Source of the DNA: Pachypanchax playfairii
Taxonomy: Eukaryota > Chordata > Actinopteri > Cyprinodontiformes > Aplocheilidae
Length of the DNA: 64,000 nt
Reading direction: 5' to 3'
Assembly (NCBI GenBank): GCA_006937955.1
Contig: SSNP01000001.1
Location: 1,905,139-1,969,138 of the forward strand
Both the position numbers and the translations under genes were made by a program. The notes below the pieces were generated by a model that did no database searches, was not told where the DNA came from, and worked only from the letters and a program-made list of their open reading frames with translations. This document shows positions 24,601 through 31,028 of this stretch, one piece after another. Positions within the stretch are counted from its first letter, which is position 1. Each line of letters opens with the position of its first letter.

Positions 24601-25917
24601 TGACTCTTTCATAGCATTATCTAGACTTCTCATCGTTTCTATCAGTGCCAAGCAGAAAACATCTGGTTCCTGTGGTTTCTACTTAAAGTTCAAATGATAG
24701 TGACGAGTTTGAAATGCATGTAAACCATCAGATGAGTTCAGTTTATGTTTTACTTTGATGATACACATTTTAATTAAAAGCTAGCCTTTTGGGTTCTTTC
24801 AAGCTCTGACCACACGAACAAAAAAACATCTTCAGGCAGAGTGGTGTGAGATTTCTCACAAATATTCAGATTTAGACTCCAGTTGTAGGAAATGTGAATT
24901 TCAGCTGGTTTAGTGAGTCACCTATGACTTTAAAGTTCTGATACAAACTGCCTTTTTACCCATGCATTAAAGGTTTAGGACATTTTTGGGATATACTGAA
25001 AGAACTTGAACAGAAATTTCTTTAGCATCAGTATATTACATTTTGTAGTATTTTTGCTTGAGCAGTAAAGTAAAAAAACAGAAACAGTCCATTGTAAAAG
25101 TATTATGACAATGGAACTAATTATATTTACTGTCTTGATGTTTACTGCAAACAAGTTGGCACCAATAGTCCTTCTCAATAACATGCATCATGACCCAAAC
25201 TTTCCAAATCTGCAGCCTGGACTGGGAGGTCCAGTTCTGTCATGTCCACCTGCAGAGCTTCTCCTGGCCTCTGTCTCTCTGCACTGGAGTGAAAACAGTG
25301 AGTTTTTACATTTACACTGGCTCCATTGACAGTCTCAGCTGTGAGACAGCTGTGGATTAATGATGGCTAAAGTCAACAGAGTAAAAATGCTGACATGAAG
25401 CTGTGGTTTTTGGACCTCATGGGGATCTTGCTTCAGCGTGCAGTAACTCACTGTGGCAAATCTGACAGAAAATTCTATAAAAGAAGTCCTAATGAAAAAA
25501 TAAATATTGACATTTTTTGTTTCACTATTAGTCCATGGCATGTTTCTAAAATGCAATAAAATGTTGCATTTTACACAAATATAATCAATTCAAGAATAAT
25601 TTTGTTTTGTTAAAACATTTTTTTTATTTACACGTGTTTTAACATAATTTAGCCTTATAAATAAGTTCAAAGTTGAGTCATAGTCAAGAAATAGATGGTC
25701 TTATTTTGACATGTATGAAGTTGCCTTCAAGTGATGATCAGTGGAGCTGCTCAACCTTTTGATCAGAGCAACAATTATCTGAACCTACCCCAATTATGAT
25801 TTTAGACATCCGCTTCTTTTTGCGCTCATCGGTGCTTCTCTGATTCTCCAGTTCGGAAGTCCCAAATAAAGACGCCGCCTGTTCAGCTGAGCGCTCGTCT
25901 CCTTTGGTTGCCTCCAT
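619..25917 (-). CDS. ENPP1/ENPP3-type ectonucleotide pyrophosphatase/phosphodiesterase, 20 exons seen, 3' end beyond window
   Basis: Family role: a type II membrane ectoenzyme that hydrolyses extracellular nucleoside triphosphates and related phosphodiesters with two zinc ions and a threonine nucleophile. Seen: 20 exons on the minus strand join in phase to 653 codons plus one base. Order: cytosolic tail (1-39), transmembrane segment (about 40-60), linker, phosphodiesterase domain (about 88-460), linker, start of the nuclease-like domain (about 530-653). Active-site residues are D100, T138, D258, H262, D305, H306 and H417; the D100-T138 spacing of 38 equals that of autotaxin. The loop WPGSD..ING (exon 7), absent in autotaxin, points to a nucleotide hydrolase of the ENPP1/3 branch. 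Odd: no somatomedin-B exons were found. Similarity to ENPP1 and ENPP3 is mixed, so I give no symbol. The C-terminal exons lie left of base 1. Confidence 0.93.
1278..1407 (-). CDS. ENPP-like exon 19: nuclease-like domain (residues 586-628)
   Basis: Reads DECVRADVRIPPSASQLC then YKNN..LSFGLLHPP. The DCLRADVR.PPS.SQ.C pattern is closest to ENPP3, the YKNN stretch closer to ENPP1. Acceptor tctctcag, donor gtgagt. Confidence 0.94.
2146..2792 (+). mobile_element. PIF/Harbinger-type element, internally deleted, TAA target duplication
   Basis: Terminal inverted repeats TGGTGCGTTCACACCGGCC (left) and the complement of GGCCGGTGTAAAAGCGCCA (right) match imperfectly and are flanked by TAA at 2143-2145 and 2793-2795, the 3-bp duplication typical of PIF/Harbinger. 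The 647-bp body holds one transposase N-terminal fragment and many ACGCTT/AACGC motifs in both orientations near the ends. It lies in ENPP-like intron 18. Confidence 0.8.
2331..2524 (+). pseudogene. Harbinger transposase N-terminal fragment
   Basis: Opens at an ATG and reads LWIHPILQMRSEF, LLQELHMDEVRFQHYF, LSRALFEDFLL, the pattern of the N-terminal region of Harbinger transposases (W.HP, EF..L..EL..D...F..YF, FD.LL). It ends at a possible donor CAG|gtacgt; the catalytic part is absent, so it cannot encode a working transposase. Confidence 0.7.
3673..3833 (-). CDS. ENPP-like exon 18: start of nuclease-like domain (residues 532-585)
   Basis: Reads PFGAPRVVLSDIDFCLLHHS and GYSKDRLMPLWVSYT, matching the LPYGRPRVL and MPLWTSYTV landmarks that open the nuclease-like domain of ENPP1-3. 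ENPP4-7 lack this domain, which excludes them. Acceptor cttcag, donor gtgagt. Confidence 0.95.
3913..3952 (-). CDS. ENPP-like exon 17: 40-base linker exon (residues 519-531)
   Basis: A short exon, ETEMNTKLLSASL plus one base, between good splice signals (ttttcag, gtgagt). Family members have a short low-conservation exon here. It is supported mainly by phase on both sides and by position. Confidence 0.78.
4156..4340 (-). CDS. ENPP-like exon 16: PAPNNGSHGSLNHLL and interdomain linker (residues 457-518)
   Basis: Reads DILGIRPAPNNGSHGSLNHL, an ENPP1-3 hallmark, then a variable cysteine- and Asn-Xaa-Ser/Thr-containing linker (QCNCSS) resembling that of ENPP3. Acceptor gtccaccag, donor ACG|gtttgt. 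Confidence 0.94.
4803..5132. mobile_element. Palindromic miniature element (GATACCA/GGTATC-rich)
   Basis: Left end aggatgcaacgatacca and right end ggtatcggctcatccct form imperfect inverted ends. The interior is full of gatac/gtatc words in both orientations. Located in ENPP-like intron 15. Target duplication not clear, so class is open. Confidence 0.5.
5473..5560 (-). CDS. ENPP-like exon 15: PPFENIEIYNLMC segment (residues 428-456)
   Basis: Reads AIFIGYGPAFRINTVVPPFE then NIEIYNLMC, the strongly conserved end of the phosphodiesterase domain. Acceptor acattcag, donor gtaagt, phase 1 out. Confidence 0.95.
6263..6332 (-). CDS. ENPP-like exon 14: zinc ligand H417 (residues 404-427)
   Basis: Reads YCKGGFHGSDNVFTNMQ; H417 completes the second zinc site. 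Acceptor tttctgcag, donor gtcaga, ends on a codon boundary. Confidence 0.94.
6923..7050 (-). CDS. ENPP-like exon 13: DQP..PYLKEHLPKR segment (residues 362-403)
   Basis: Begins with the conserved Cys (C362) and reads RPYLKEHLPKRMHFANNKRI. Family members usually have DQHFKPYL; here it is DQPMRPYL. The acceptor is gttctgaag preceded by a TG repeat rather than a clean pyrimidine tract. Donor gtaagt. Confidence 0.93.
7061..7080. repeat. (CA)n microsatellite beside exon 13 acceptor
   Basis: A run of alternating C and A 11-30 bases from the acceptor of ENPP-like exon 13. On the transcribed sense it is a TG/UG repeat occupying the place of the polypyrimidine tract. Confidence 0.9.
7198..7229 (-). 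CDS. ENPP-like exon 12: 32-base microexon (residues 351-361)
   Basis: Only 32 bases long, encoding FDYEGLMKNLS across its junctions, equivalent to F.YEGI.RNLS of ENPP1. Acceptor cccccag and donor gtatgc flank it and both phases fit. Confidence 0.9.
7329..7460 (-). CDS. ENPP-like exon 11: post-SDHG region (residues 307-350)
   Basis: Begins GMEEASC and reads VVQGPAARIRPRRLPEDFFS, matching the GPA.RIR..... .FFSF segment of ENPP1/3. C313 matches a conserved family cysteine. Acceptor tataacag, donor gtgagt. Confidence 0.94.
8225..8500. repeat. Local duplication, copy 1 (intron 10)
   Basis: Shares gttagagtgt, tggcagataataaaggagga, acagcaac(a)cgtgtctcctg-like and tgtgagaga words in the same order with 9758-10015. 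No open frame or splice signals make it an exon. Confidence 0.7.
8597..8767 (+). mobile_element. tRNA-headed SINE with LINE-like tail
   Basis: Head ggggcgactgtggcgcagtgg looks like a tRNA 5' half with an A box, followed by ggatcgatccc as B box. The tail gtgaagcgctttggg ... aaagcgctatacaagtgc resembles the 3' end shared by fish SINEs and their partner LINEs. Located in intron 10. Confidence 0.82.
8874..9425 (+). mobile_element. TTAA-flanked miniature element, family 1 copy A
   Basis: Body begins AGAGGCCTTCCATTAAAAAC and ends AATGGCCTCT, with TTAA on both sides (8870-8873, 9426-9429). 552 bp, no coding capacity. Same family as the copies at 40793, 42327, 49182 and 61271. TTAA duplication is the piggyBac hallmark. 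Confidence 0.85.
9342..9359. repeat. (TA)n microsatellite
   Basis: Alternating TA run inside the family 1 copy A element, absent from the other four copies at the same place, so it expanded after insertion. Confidence 0.8.
9758..10015. repeat. Local duplication, copy 2 (intron 10, next to exon 10)
   Basis: Diverged direct copy of 8225-8500, about 1.5 kb away in the same orientation, ending about 60 bases from ENPP-like exon 10. A SINE and a TTAA-flanked element sit between the copies. Confidence 0.7.
10077..10185 (-). CDS. ENPP-like exon 10: SDHG zinc site (residues 271-306)
   Basis: Reads ALERVDKILGMLMNGLK then CANIIIVSDHG. D305 and H306 are ligands of the first zinc; C297 matches the autotaxin cysteine that pairs with the linker cysteine (C85 here). 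Acceptor tccttcag, donor gtgaga, phase 1 out. Confidence 0.95.
10440..10512 (-). CDS. ENPP-like exon 9: second zinc site D258/H262 (residues 246-270)
   Basis: Reads FYTLYLDEPDSSGHRYGP; D258 and H262 are ligands of the second zinc. Acceptor ggatttcag lies about 44 bases from an ATTTT pentanucleotide tract. It ends on a codon boundary before gtgagc. Confidence 0.95.
10556..10618. repeat. (ATAAA)12 pentanucleotide microsatellite
   Basis: About twelve perfect pentanucleotide units about 44 bases upstream, in gene sense, of ENPP-like exon 9. On the coding strand it is a T-rich (TTTTA)n tract. It produces spurious open frames of repeating FYFIL residues, which are not genes. Confidence 0.95.
11108..11173 (-). 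CDS. ENPP-like exon 8: helix before the second zinc site (residues 224-245)
   Basis: Reads HGLKFETRLETILEWLSLPK, then EER through the next junction, matching the PFEERI..L.WL.LPK..RP segment of the family. Acceptor tgtgcag is good. The donor AAG|gttctg is weak at positions +3 to +6, but it is the only GT that keeps the phase into exon 9. Confidence 0.88.
11277..11386 (-). CDS. ENPP-like exon 7: nucleotide-pocket insertion loop (residues 188-223)
   Basis: Reads IWITAMRQKLKAGTFFWPGS followed by D.AINGTLP. The loop after FFWPG is present in ENPP1 and ENPP3 and deleted in autotaxin, so it argues for nucleotide rather than lysolipid substrates. Acceptor cttcag, donor gtaaga, phase 2 out. Confidence 0.93.
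11912..12601. mobile_element. TA-flanked element with CACAGTAAAAAA inverted ends
   Basis: Left end CACAGTAAAAAATGGAGTGT and right end ACTTGTTTTTTTTTACTGTG are imperfect inverted repeats, with TA directly outside both. 690 bp without coding capacity; a Tc1/mariner-type or other TA-targeting miniature element. It fills over half of ENPP-like intron 6. Confidence 0.7.
12639..12758 (-). CDS. ENPP-like exon 6: GLYPESHG segment (residues 148-187)
   Basis: Reads GLYPESHGIVDNKMYD and ends WYQGEP on a codon boundary before gtaagt. It shares all landmark residues with ENPP1 and ENPP3 over 40 codons. A TA-flanked repeat begins only about 36 bases inside the following intron. Confidence 0.95.
13299..13378 (-). 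CDS. ENPP-like exon 5: threonine nucleophile (residues 121-147)
   Basis: Reads RPVYPTKTFPNHYTIVT; T138 is the nucleophile that also binds zinc. It follows an 83-base intron. At the place where ENPP1-3 have Cys in KxCG this copy reads NTG (T123), so that cysteine is missing. Acceptor gtgtaacag, donor gtgagtg. Confidence 0.94.
13462..13559 (-). CDS. ENPP-like exon 4: catalytic domain start with zinc ligand D100 (residues 88-120)
   Basis: Reads KPPLILVSLDGFRAEYL, the family signature, where D100 is a zinc ligand. Acceptor ctgctcag, donor gtaagt; phase 2 in, phase 1 out. Length (98 bases) and sequence match the equivalent exon of ENPP1-3. Confidence 0.95.
14345..14405 (-). CDS. ENPP-like exon 3: linker before the catalytic domain (residues 68-87)
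   Basis: Encodes GWEIVDGAIG..QPQCPPG, the linker that in ENPP1-3 follows the second somatomedin-B domain. It joins exon 2 in phase 1 and exon 4 in phase 2. The acceptor is a CAGTAG tandem, so the exon may begin at 14405 or 14402, adding or dropping one valine. C85 is kept, but the cysteine that ENPP1-3 carry eight residues earlier is Ile77 here. Confidence 0.82.
14757..15222. repeat. Dispersed repeat interrupted by a nested insertion
   Basis: Outer halves (gtgggcaagtccaggcc ... atgcaggatagtgg, then cccttggggcctgaagttc) read as one known-style fish dispersed repeat when the 308-bp insert at 14878-15185 is removed. Located in intron 2. Confidence 0.65.
14878..15185. mobile_element. 308-bp nested insertion flanked by ATAGTGG
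   Basis: Flanked on both sides by ATAGTGG (14871-14877 and 15186-15192). Begins CAGGGGCGTGTCC with a G/C-rich head and has an AT-rich remainder. No coding capacity. The duplication marks it as an insertion; the class is not decided because the right end is not a clear inverted copy of the left. Confidence 0.6.
15549..15665. repeat. Inverted partial copy of the AATCAGGTGTG dispersed repeat
   Basis: Words such as caacacacctgtttcagatgaa match the complement of the repeat at 14822-14850. Confidence 0.5.
15670..19935. other. ENPP-like intron 2, rest: no gene seen
   Basis: I looked here specifically for somatomedin-B exons (CRCDAxC, NCCxDY) on the minus strand and found none. The stretch 16757-16802 (ctttattgatccg..gggaaatt) resembles a LINE 3' tail. 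Otherwise AT-rich sequence with only short open frames. Confidence 0.6.
19941..20013 (-). CDS. ENPP-like exon 2: transmembrane segment (residues 44-67)
   Basis: After tttag the exon reads a leucine/valine-rich stretch (ILLLCLLVILLVVLISV), completing a membrane span of about 20 residues begun in exon 1, and ends KTSADGT plus one base before gtaag. Phase 0 in, phase 1 out. Confidence 0.87.
20984..21206 (+). repeat. High-copy fish dispersed repeat (GCTGCACGGTGG type)
   Basis: Reads gctgcacggtggagcagttgg, ggttcaaatcc, ctgcatggagtttgcatgtt, aattggtgactctaaat, ctatgtgtggccctgtgacgg in order. This is a very common fish repeat with a tRNA-like start. The related tail recurs at 30893-31015. Located in intron 1. 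Confidence 0.75.
21786..21986 (+). repeat. Left terminal inverted repeat of DD34E element
   Basis: Starts CAGTGGGGCAAAAAAGTATT; the inner direct repeat ends at tttggtca. Confidence 0.93.
22150..23172 (+). CDS. Tc1/mariner transposase, DD34E, 340 aa, intact frame
   Basis: Cut-and-paste transposase. Residues 1-50 form a helix-turn-helix (TESAIGKQLGVKKSTVGAII), followed by a second DNA-binding region (about 65-120) after SGAPRK. The catalytic triad is D153 (WSDETK), D244 (FQHDNDPKHT) and E279 (SPDLNPIENLW), with 34 residues between the last two. A glycine-rich box HGGGNIMLWG lies at 187-196. Length and triad positions equal those of the Sleeping Beauty transposase. No stop or frameshift interrupts it, so the element could be active or recently so. 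Confidence 0.95.
   Translation: MAKTKELSKDTRNKIVDLHQAGKTESAIGKQLGVKKSTVGAIIRKWKTYKTTDNLPRSGAPRKISPRGVKMITRTVSKNPRTTRRDLVNDLQRAGTKVTKATISNTLRRQGLKSCSARRVPLLKPGHVQARLRFAREHLDDPEEDWENIIWSDETKIELFGRNSTCRVWRGKNAELDPKNTIPTVKHGGGNIMLWGCFSARGPGRLIRVKERMNGAMYRKILSENLLPSARALKMRRGWVFQHDNDPKHTARATKEWLRKKHFKVLEWPSQSPDLNPIENLWRELKVRVAQRQPQNITALEEICMEEWAKIPATVCENLVKTYRKRLTSVIANKGYITKY
23189..23388 (-). repeat. Right terminal inverted repeat of DD34E element
   Basis: Inverted copy of the left repeat, ending TTTTTTGCCCCACTG, about 99% identical by eye. Confidence 0.93.
23391..25788. other. ENPP-like intron 1, 5' part: nothing recognised
   Basis: AT-rich intron between exon 1 and the DD34E element. Only short random open frames; no splice-flanked conserved coding segment on either strand. 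Confidence 0.6.
25789..25917 (-). CDS. ENPP-like exon 1: start codon and cytosolic tail (residues 1-43)
   Basis: Starts at an ATG in good context (cagcagcATGG). It encodes a hydrophilic tail with AASLF near residues 14-18, which resembles the AASLL sorting signal of mammalian ENPP1, then a basic KKKR stop-transfer stretch and the first residues of the membrane span (SKIIIG). It ends on a codon boundary before gtaggt. Start choice rests on frame continuity into exon 2 and on the basic-then-hydrophobic layout of a type II protein. Confidence 0.88.
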
Positions 25918-26012
25918 GCTGCTGCTGAGCGCACAAACTTTCCAAAGTGTTTCCAGGAGGGACTGAAACTACAACCAGGAGCAGGATATGACCCTCTACT
26001 CCAGCAGCCCAT
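25794..26012 (-). other. Upstream overlapping open frame in the ENPP-like 5' region
   Basis: An ATG at 26012 opens 72 codons in another frame, runs past the main ATG (25917) and stops five bases before the exon 1 donor. If transcription starts above 26012 it would be a start-overlapping uORF. No similarity to any protein I know. Confidence 0.4.
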
Positions 26013-26329
26013 AGCACCGCCTTTCCCCTCCTTTTACGTCTTCAAGTTTGTAAAGTAGCGTAGGTGATGAAAGAGGCATGTGTTTGGGGGTGGTGAGGAG
26101 ATGATTAAAGTTTGAAAAAAGTTCGCAACTTTGTATTACTGTGGCTCGTTTCCTGTTAAAGTCTGTTGCTCTGTTCATAGACTATTTCCCTATTTATAAC
26201 GTGTTTCGTTCCGATTTATGATATAGACAAACGTGAGTTATGTTCATGTTTAGAAATGTTCGATGTTTTAGTTTTGATTAATTAAAAAGGTTATTACTCC
26301 TTGTCTGTCAAAATAAAATTGCTGGTTTT

Positions 26330-26344
26330 GTCGCCATCTAGTGG
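26330..26344 (-). promoter_or_regulatory. CTCF-like motif
   Basis: On the minus strand reads CCACTAGATGGCGAC, a full match to the CTCF core CCASYAGRKGGCR. It lies between the two head-to-head genes, about 0.4 kb above the ENPP-like start. Confidence 0.55.
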
Positions 26345-26365
26345 TCAAACCTGAGCACAGCCCTG

Positions 26366-27325
26366 ACAGTCAGAATCAGATTCAGCTTTATTTGGCTCAG
26401 TATGCTACACTCACGGAATTTCCCATTTGCTCTTGTACTTATGTACAAATGTTAAGATAAAAATATATTATTAAACATAGAACACAGATACACATGACAT
26501 ACATGTAGCAGCACAGTCCACAAAAACTGGCTGGTTGGTGTTTGAAGCCTGTTTATATACATTAAATATGATTTTTTCCTTAAGAAAAAACAAGTTATTT
26601 CTTCATTAAGGTGTTAAACATGTTTGTTCAACATGGTGATGCCTGGAGGAAGAAACTAATGTGTCTTGTGGTTTTGGCGTACAGTATCTGTGATGCCGTC
26701 CAGACAGGATCCTGGGTGAGAAGGTTCCTGCTGATGCTAACTGACCTTTTTCTCACTCTAGAGGAGTCCAGGTCCTGGATGGAGGGCAGATTAGCATCAG
26801 TGATTCGCTCTACACACTGTTTTTGTCTAGTTTGGTTGCAAAGCAAACCAGACTGATGGACTGACAGTGGATGGATTCAGTAATGACTCTGTAGAAGTTC
26901 ACTAGCCGCTGTGGCTCCTTCTTGAGCTGCTGCAGGGGGCCCAGCTTCTGCTGGACCTTATTAATGACAGTGTCTATGTTGGCTGTTTGTTTCAGGTCTT
27001 GGGTGATGGTGGTCCCCAGAAACCTGAATGTGTTCACACACAGTACCGTTATGTATGATAATGGGGGACGGAGGTGGAGGCTGCTCCTGTAGTACACTGT
27101 TATTGTCACAGTTTTTCGAGTGTTGAGCTCTAAACTGTTCCAACCAGGTGTTCCACTTCCTGTCACCGTCTCAGATGAGGTCGATGGCCGTCATGTCGTC
27201 TGCAAACTTAAGCAATTAAACAGCTGTATCACTGGAAGAGCAGCTGTTTGTGTAGAGGGAGAATAGCAGTGGGGACAGGACACATCCCTGAGGGGTGCTG
27301 GTGCTGATAGTGTGGGTCCATAATG
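26366..27325 (-). pseudogene. LINE (L2/Rex-like) reverse transcriptase remnant and 3' end
   Basis: On the minus strand the wording TPQGCVLSPLLFSLYTNSCS, then FADDM, then FLGTTITQDLKQTANID, KVQQKLGPLQQLKKE and LPSIQDLDSSR follows the order of the reverse transcriptase C-terminal half of fish non-LTR elements. FADD is the catalytic box. Stop codons and frameshifts break it. The low-coordinate end (aataaagctgaatctgattc on the minus strand) looks like the LINE 3' tail, so this is a 5'-truncated copy. Confidence 0.8.
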
Positions 27326-28582
27326 TCTGATTGGTTAAATGTTTTTCTGTCAGGAAGGTGTTTGATTGTTGTTGTTAAATTTATGAGGGCATTTTGAAAT
27401 TAAAAAGTTATATCCAATGTAATATTTATAAACTTCTAAAGCTGTATGTTGCACTATTGATTTGGAAAGCAGAAACCCTCAAAGTATTTTTATAAATGTA
27501 ATCATGAAATAATGCTTATGTTTATTGTTGTTTATCAGTTATGAAAATTAAATCAGTTTGGGGGGTAAATGGGAATTTTAAATTGGGAAATTGATGCTAC
27601 GATTGAGTTGTGACAAAAGATAAATGTTTCCCCAAATAAAAATGTTCTAAAATAGTTTTTTTTTCCCGAGTGAACATGATAATGCAGGAAGTCCCACTTA
27701 CATTAGATGATTGTTTACACTGAACATCCTCCACTGTGATATAATCACCACACCATCTCTTATAACAACATTTGGTTTTAAACAATGTGATGCAAAACTG
27801 ACCAAAATGACACATAAAATCTATAAACATAAAAAGTTTGTATGAAAGTGTGAAACTTTAGTTTTTATGAGTTCCATTAAACTCTTACCGCATCAAAATT
27901 TTTCCTTCCTGAACATTAAATTATTTTAAATCTGTTTTGTAGTTTTATTTGTATTTTTTTTTTAGAACAATATCTCTGAATTGGAACAGACTGTGACTTT
28001 CCCTTTTTTTCTTACAAACTTGTGAATCCTAGCAAGAATCCAGACGAGGTCTTATCAAAGCTTAATAAATAATAATACCTCATGACAAAATAAGACTTAA
28101 TAAAATGAGTTTAAAGAGAGGCAGAACAGAGGTGCAGATTTAAACAAAAGGACTTTATAAGGAACATGTGATGCTCACAGCTGGAGGAACATTTAAACAA
28201 AAGGTGGAAGGAATGCTGAGTCAGATAAGTGAAAACAAAGCTCTACACTATAAAAGAGAACTGCCTCCAAATCATAACGTGTACTGAGTTTTGTGTTTGT
28301 GTTATGTTGCCAAATAAGAAAGTTTTGCACGCAACAACCTGCCCCACCTTTGTCTTTTTAAGCTTCTGAAGTTTTTTCTCAAAAAGTTGCAAATGAGTCA
28401 TTGAACCATTTTGCAGCTGAGAGTCATGCATCACATGACCTGTCTTGTGCAGATACATGTTAATCGGGATTTCTATGTATCCTTAATCCGTGAAGCCAAA
28501 GATAATTTAATATAATGCATTTATGAAAAATGCATGTAAGGATTTATGCAGAATATTGTCAAAATCGAATGAATCAAAGCCC
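27326..28582. other. Intergenic, nothing recognised
   Basis: AT-rich single-copy-looking sequence without coding signals on either strand. Confidence 0.6.
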
Positions 28583-28597
28583 CCACTAGATGGCGAC
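28583..28597 (+). promoter_or_regulatory. CTCF-like motif
   Basis: CCACTAGATGGCGAC, the same 15 bases as the motif at 26330 but on the plus strand. Confidence 0.55.
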
Positions 28598-29826
28598 GTT
28601 GCACAACATTTATTATGTTTCATCCTGTATTAGAAATGATTCAACAGCAATTCCATGACTATAAATGTGTTTAATCTCTGACGTATTTAGCAGAATCTTT
28701 GAGGACAGACGTCCTTCCTTTCCTTCTGTGACTTGTAGATTGATAATAGAACCATGTTGTTACCTCCAACCTCTAACCTGTGTGTTCTTGTTTTAATCAG
28801 AAACAGCCTACAGATAAATTTTGTCCTTTCTGGTTTACATTTGTCTCCCAGTCAGAATAAAAGGCTGCATGTGTGAGATAAGCACTGTACAGCCCCTCAA
28901 AAACCGAAATTGTTGACATTCTGAGCCAGGATGGATGTGCATGTCAGTGTGTGTTATTATGTCTGTAATTATGTGTGTGCATGTGTTTTCTGCTCATTAA
29001 ACTGGGTGTCTCTCAGCAGTGTGTCCCTACAGCTGTGTTCAACCCTGCTGGACATTCAAACATGACCTTTAATGTTGACTTAGATGATGCTGACTTTATA
29101 TTTTACATGATTACGACCATGTTTATGTTTATTTCCTGCATCCGTCCAGAAAAGTCTGTCATTTAGGACTTTTTATTCATCCAAAACAAGTTAAAAACAA
29201 GTAATGCCTGTTTTCTTTCCTGAAACGTGTGCTGGTAAATTAAAACAAGGAACATCTGACTGCTTGTTTTTTTATTTATTTTGTTCTTCTTACAAGAAGC
29301 AGAATAAAAGCACACTGCTAAAAAAAGGAAACATGCAAAACTTAATGTACCATGAGTGGAAACAAAGCAACGATAAAATCAATTACAGAAAGCAATCAAG
29401 GCAGTAAATGTTGCTCAGCTCACAGAGAGCCATTAGTTAAGCTGTAAAAAAGTAGAATGAAAATAGCAAAAGAGTTTTGTTTGATCGTTGTGACAGCTGC
29501 TGGTTATGCTGATGTTGATCAGTGTGTTTCTGCTAGTGTAAATTAATAAATTGGTAACAGTGTTGGAATGAAAGGGAGTAACCTGGGTGGACTGGAGTCT
29601 CTTCTTGTTGGACTGAACAAGATTTTTACACCTTGGCTTGTCCCTCATCTTATAAACTGAGAGGATGTGCCACATCTGGGTTAGATTTTATTTTTAAATT
29701 CAATCCTATGCATCATATTTGCTATCTCAATTTCTAAGAGCTCAATTTCTTTAACAGGATTAGCATGTTCTTTAATAAAAAAAACTATGTATGTGTGTAT
29801 AAAAAGAATAAATAAAACAAACTGTT

Positions 29827-29840
29827 CTGCCCTCTGGTGG
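29827..29840 (-). promoter_or_regulatory. CTCF-like motif
   Basis: On the minus strand reads CCACCAGAGGGCAG, a full match to the vertebrate CTCF core. Confidence 0.55.
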
Positions 29841-30892
29841 AGGATATCAGTACTACAGATGGATGATGGCTAATGTTCAGAATCAATTTACTGCCAAGTA
29901 TTAATTGCACGATACAAGCAGTTTGTCTTAGGTGAAGCTGCACAGAAAATAAAGCAAAAGTAAGAAAAACAAACATAAAAACAGCAATTATTACACAACT
30001 AAACATCATTGGAATAGCGCAAAGCAAATCATTTGTTATGTAATAACAAAAAATACATACAGCTATAATATTAACTAATAAATAAATACAAATAAATGCA
30101 GATAATATACAAACATCGTCAAATAGTTGATTAATTTAGTTTTCTAAATCAGTCATCTTTTCACCAAAACTAGCTGTCAAGTGTGAATTAATGTTTTCAG
30201 GTTCTACCTGTTAGAGAACTCTATACTAACAACATGTTTAAAGGTCAACAGGTGCAAGTGAAACTGCTAGAGCCTTCAGATAGTTTAAACAGTTGCTTTC
30301 TCATGTCAGTAATTTGCAATATTGAATGTTATCTGGGAATACACAGGTGTATTTCACTCACTGGAGTGCCTGTACTATAATAAACAGATTCACCTCTAAT
30401 AGCAGGGGTGTTTACAATAATTAGAAGATGACAACAGGAGCAGCAGCAGAGTCACAGGGGCAGAGAAAATGAAGGAGTCTAATTGAATGTCAGCGGGCAG
30501 AAGCTACAGGCCATGTTCAAGCACATGTAATGAGATGTGGGCAACTGAAGAGCACCCTGTCCAAGATGCTTTCAGGGTCTGTGGAGAAACTGGGGGTAGG
30601 ACACTTCCTGTCTCTATGGCATTGTCCTTAATGATGTCCTCGTGTGATGTTATGTAACATGTTCTCCAGTGAGTCGACTTCATGAACCCAAAGTCCTGCT
30701 CGTGTGTACTTGTTTGTGTGTTTACAGCAGTGCATCTAAAAAATAGTGAGACAGCTGAAGTTATTTTTACCCAGATGTTCCTACAGACTGTGTTTAATCT
30801 CTTCAGGAAGTATAAACTCATTTTTGAACTTCAGTGGGTTGCATGCTGCAAGGATTGGTTGCACATTAGGTTTAATTGTCCACTCTAAACTG

Positions 30893-31015
30893 ATCCTTGT
30901 TGTGAATGTTTGTGTGTGAATGATTGTGGTCCTGTGATGGACTGGTGACCTGTCCAGGATGTGTCCTCCTCTACCTGCTCCCCACAAACCTAAAATGGAT
31001 TGAGTCTGTGTTGAA
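30893..31015 (+). repeat. Tail of the GCTGCACGGTGG-type dispersed repeat
   Basis: Reads ggtcctgtgatggactggtg, acctgtccaggatgtgtcct and aaatggattgagtctgtg, the 3' portion of the family seen at 20984. Confidence 0.65.
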
Positions 31016-31028
31016 AATGGATGTTTAA

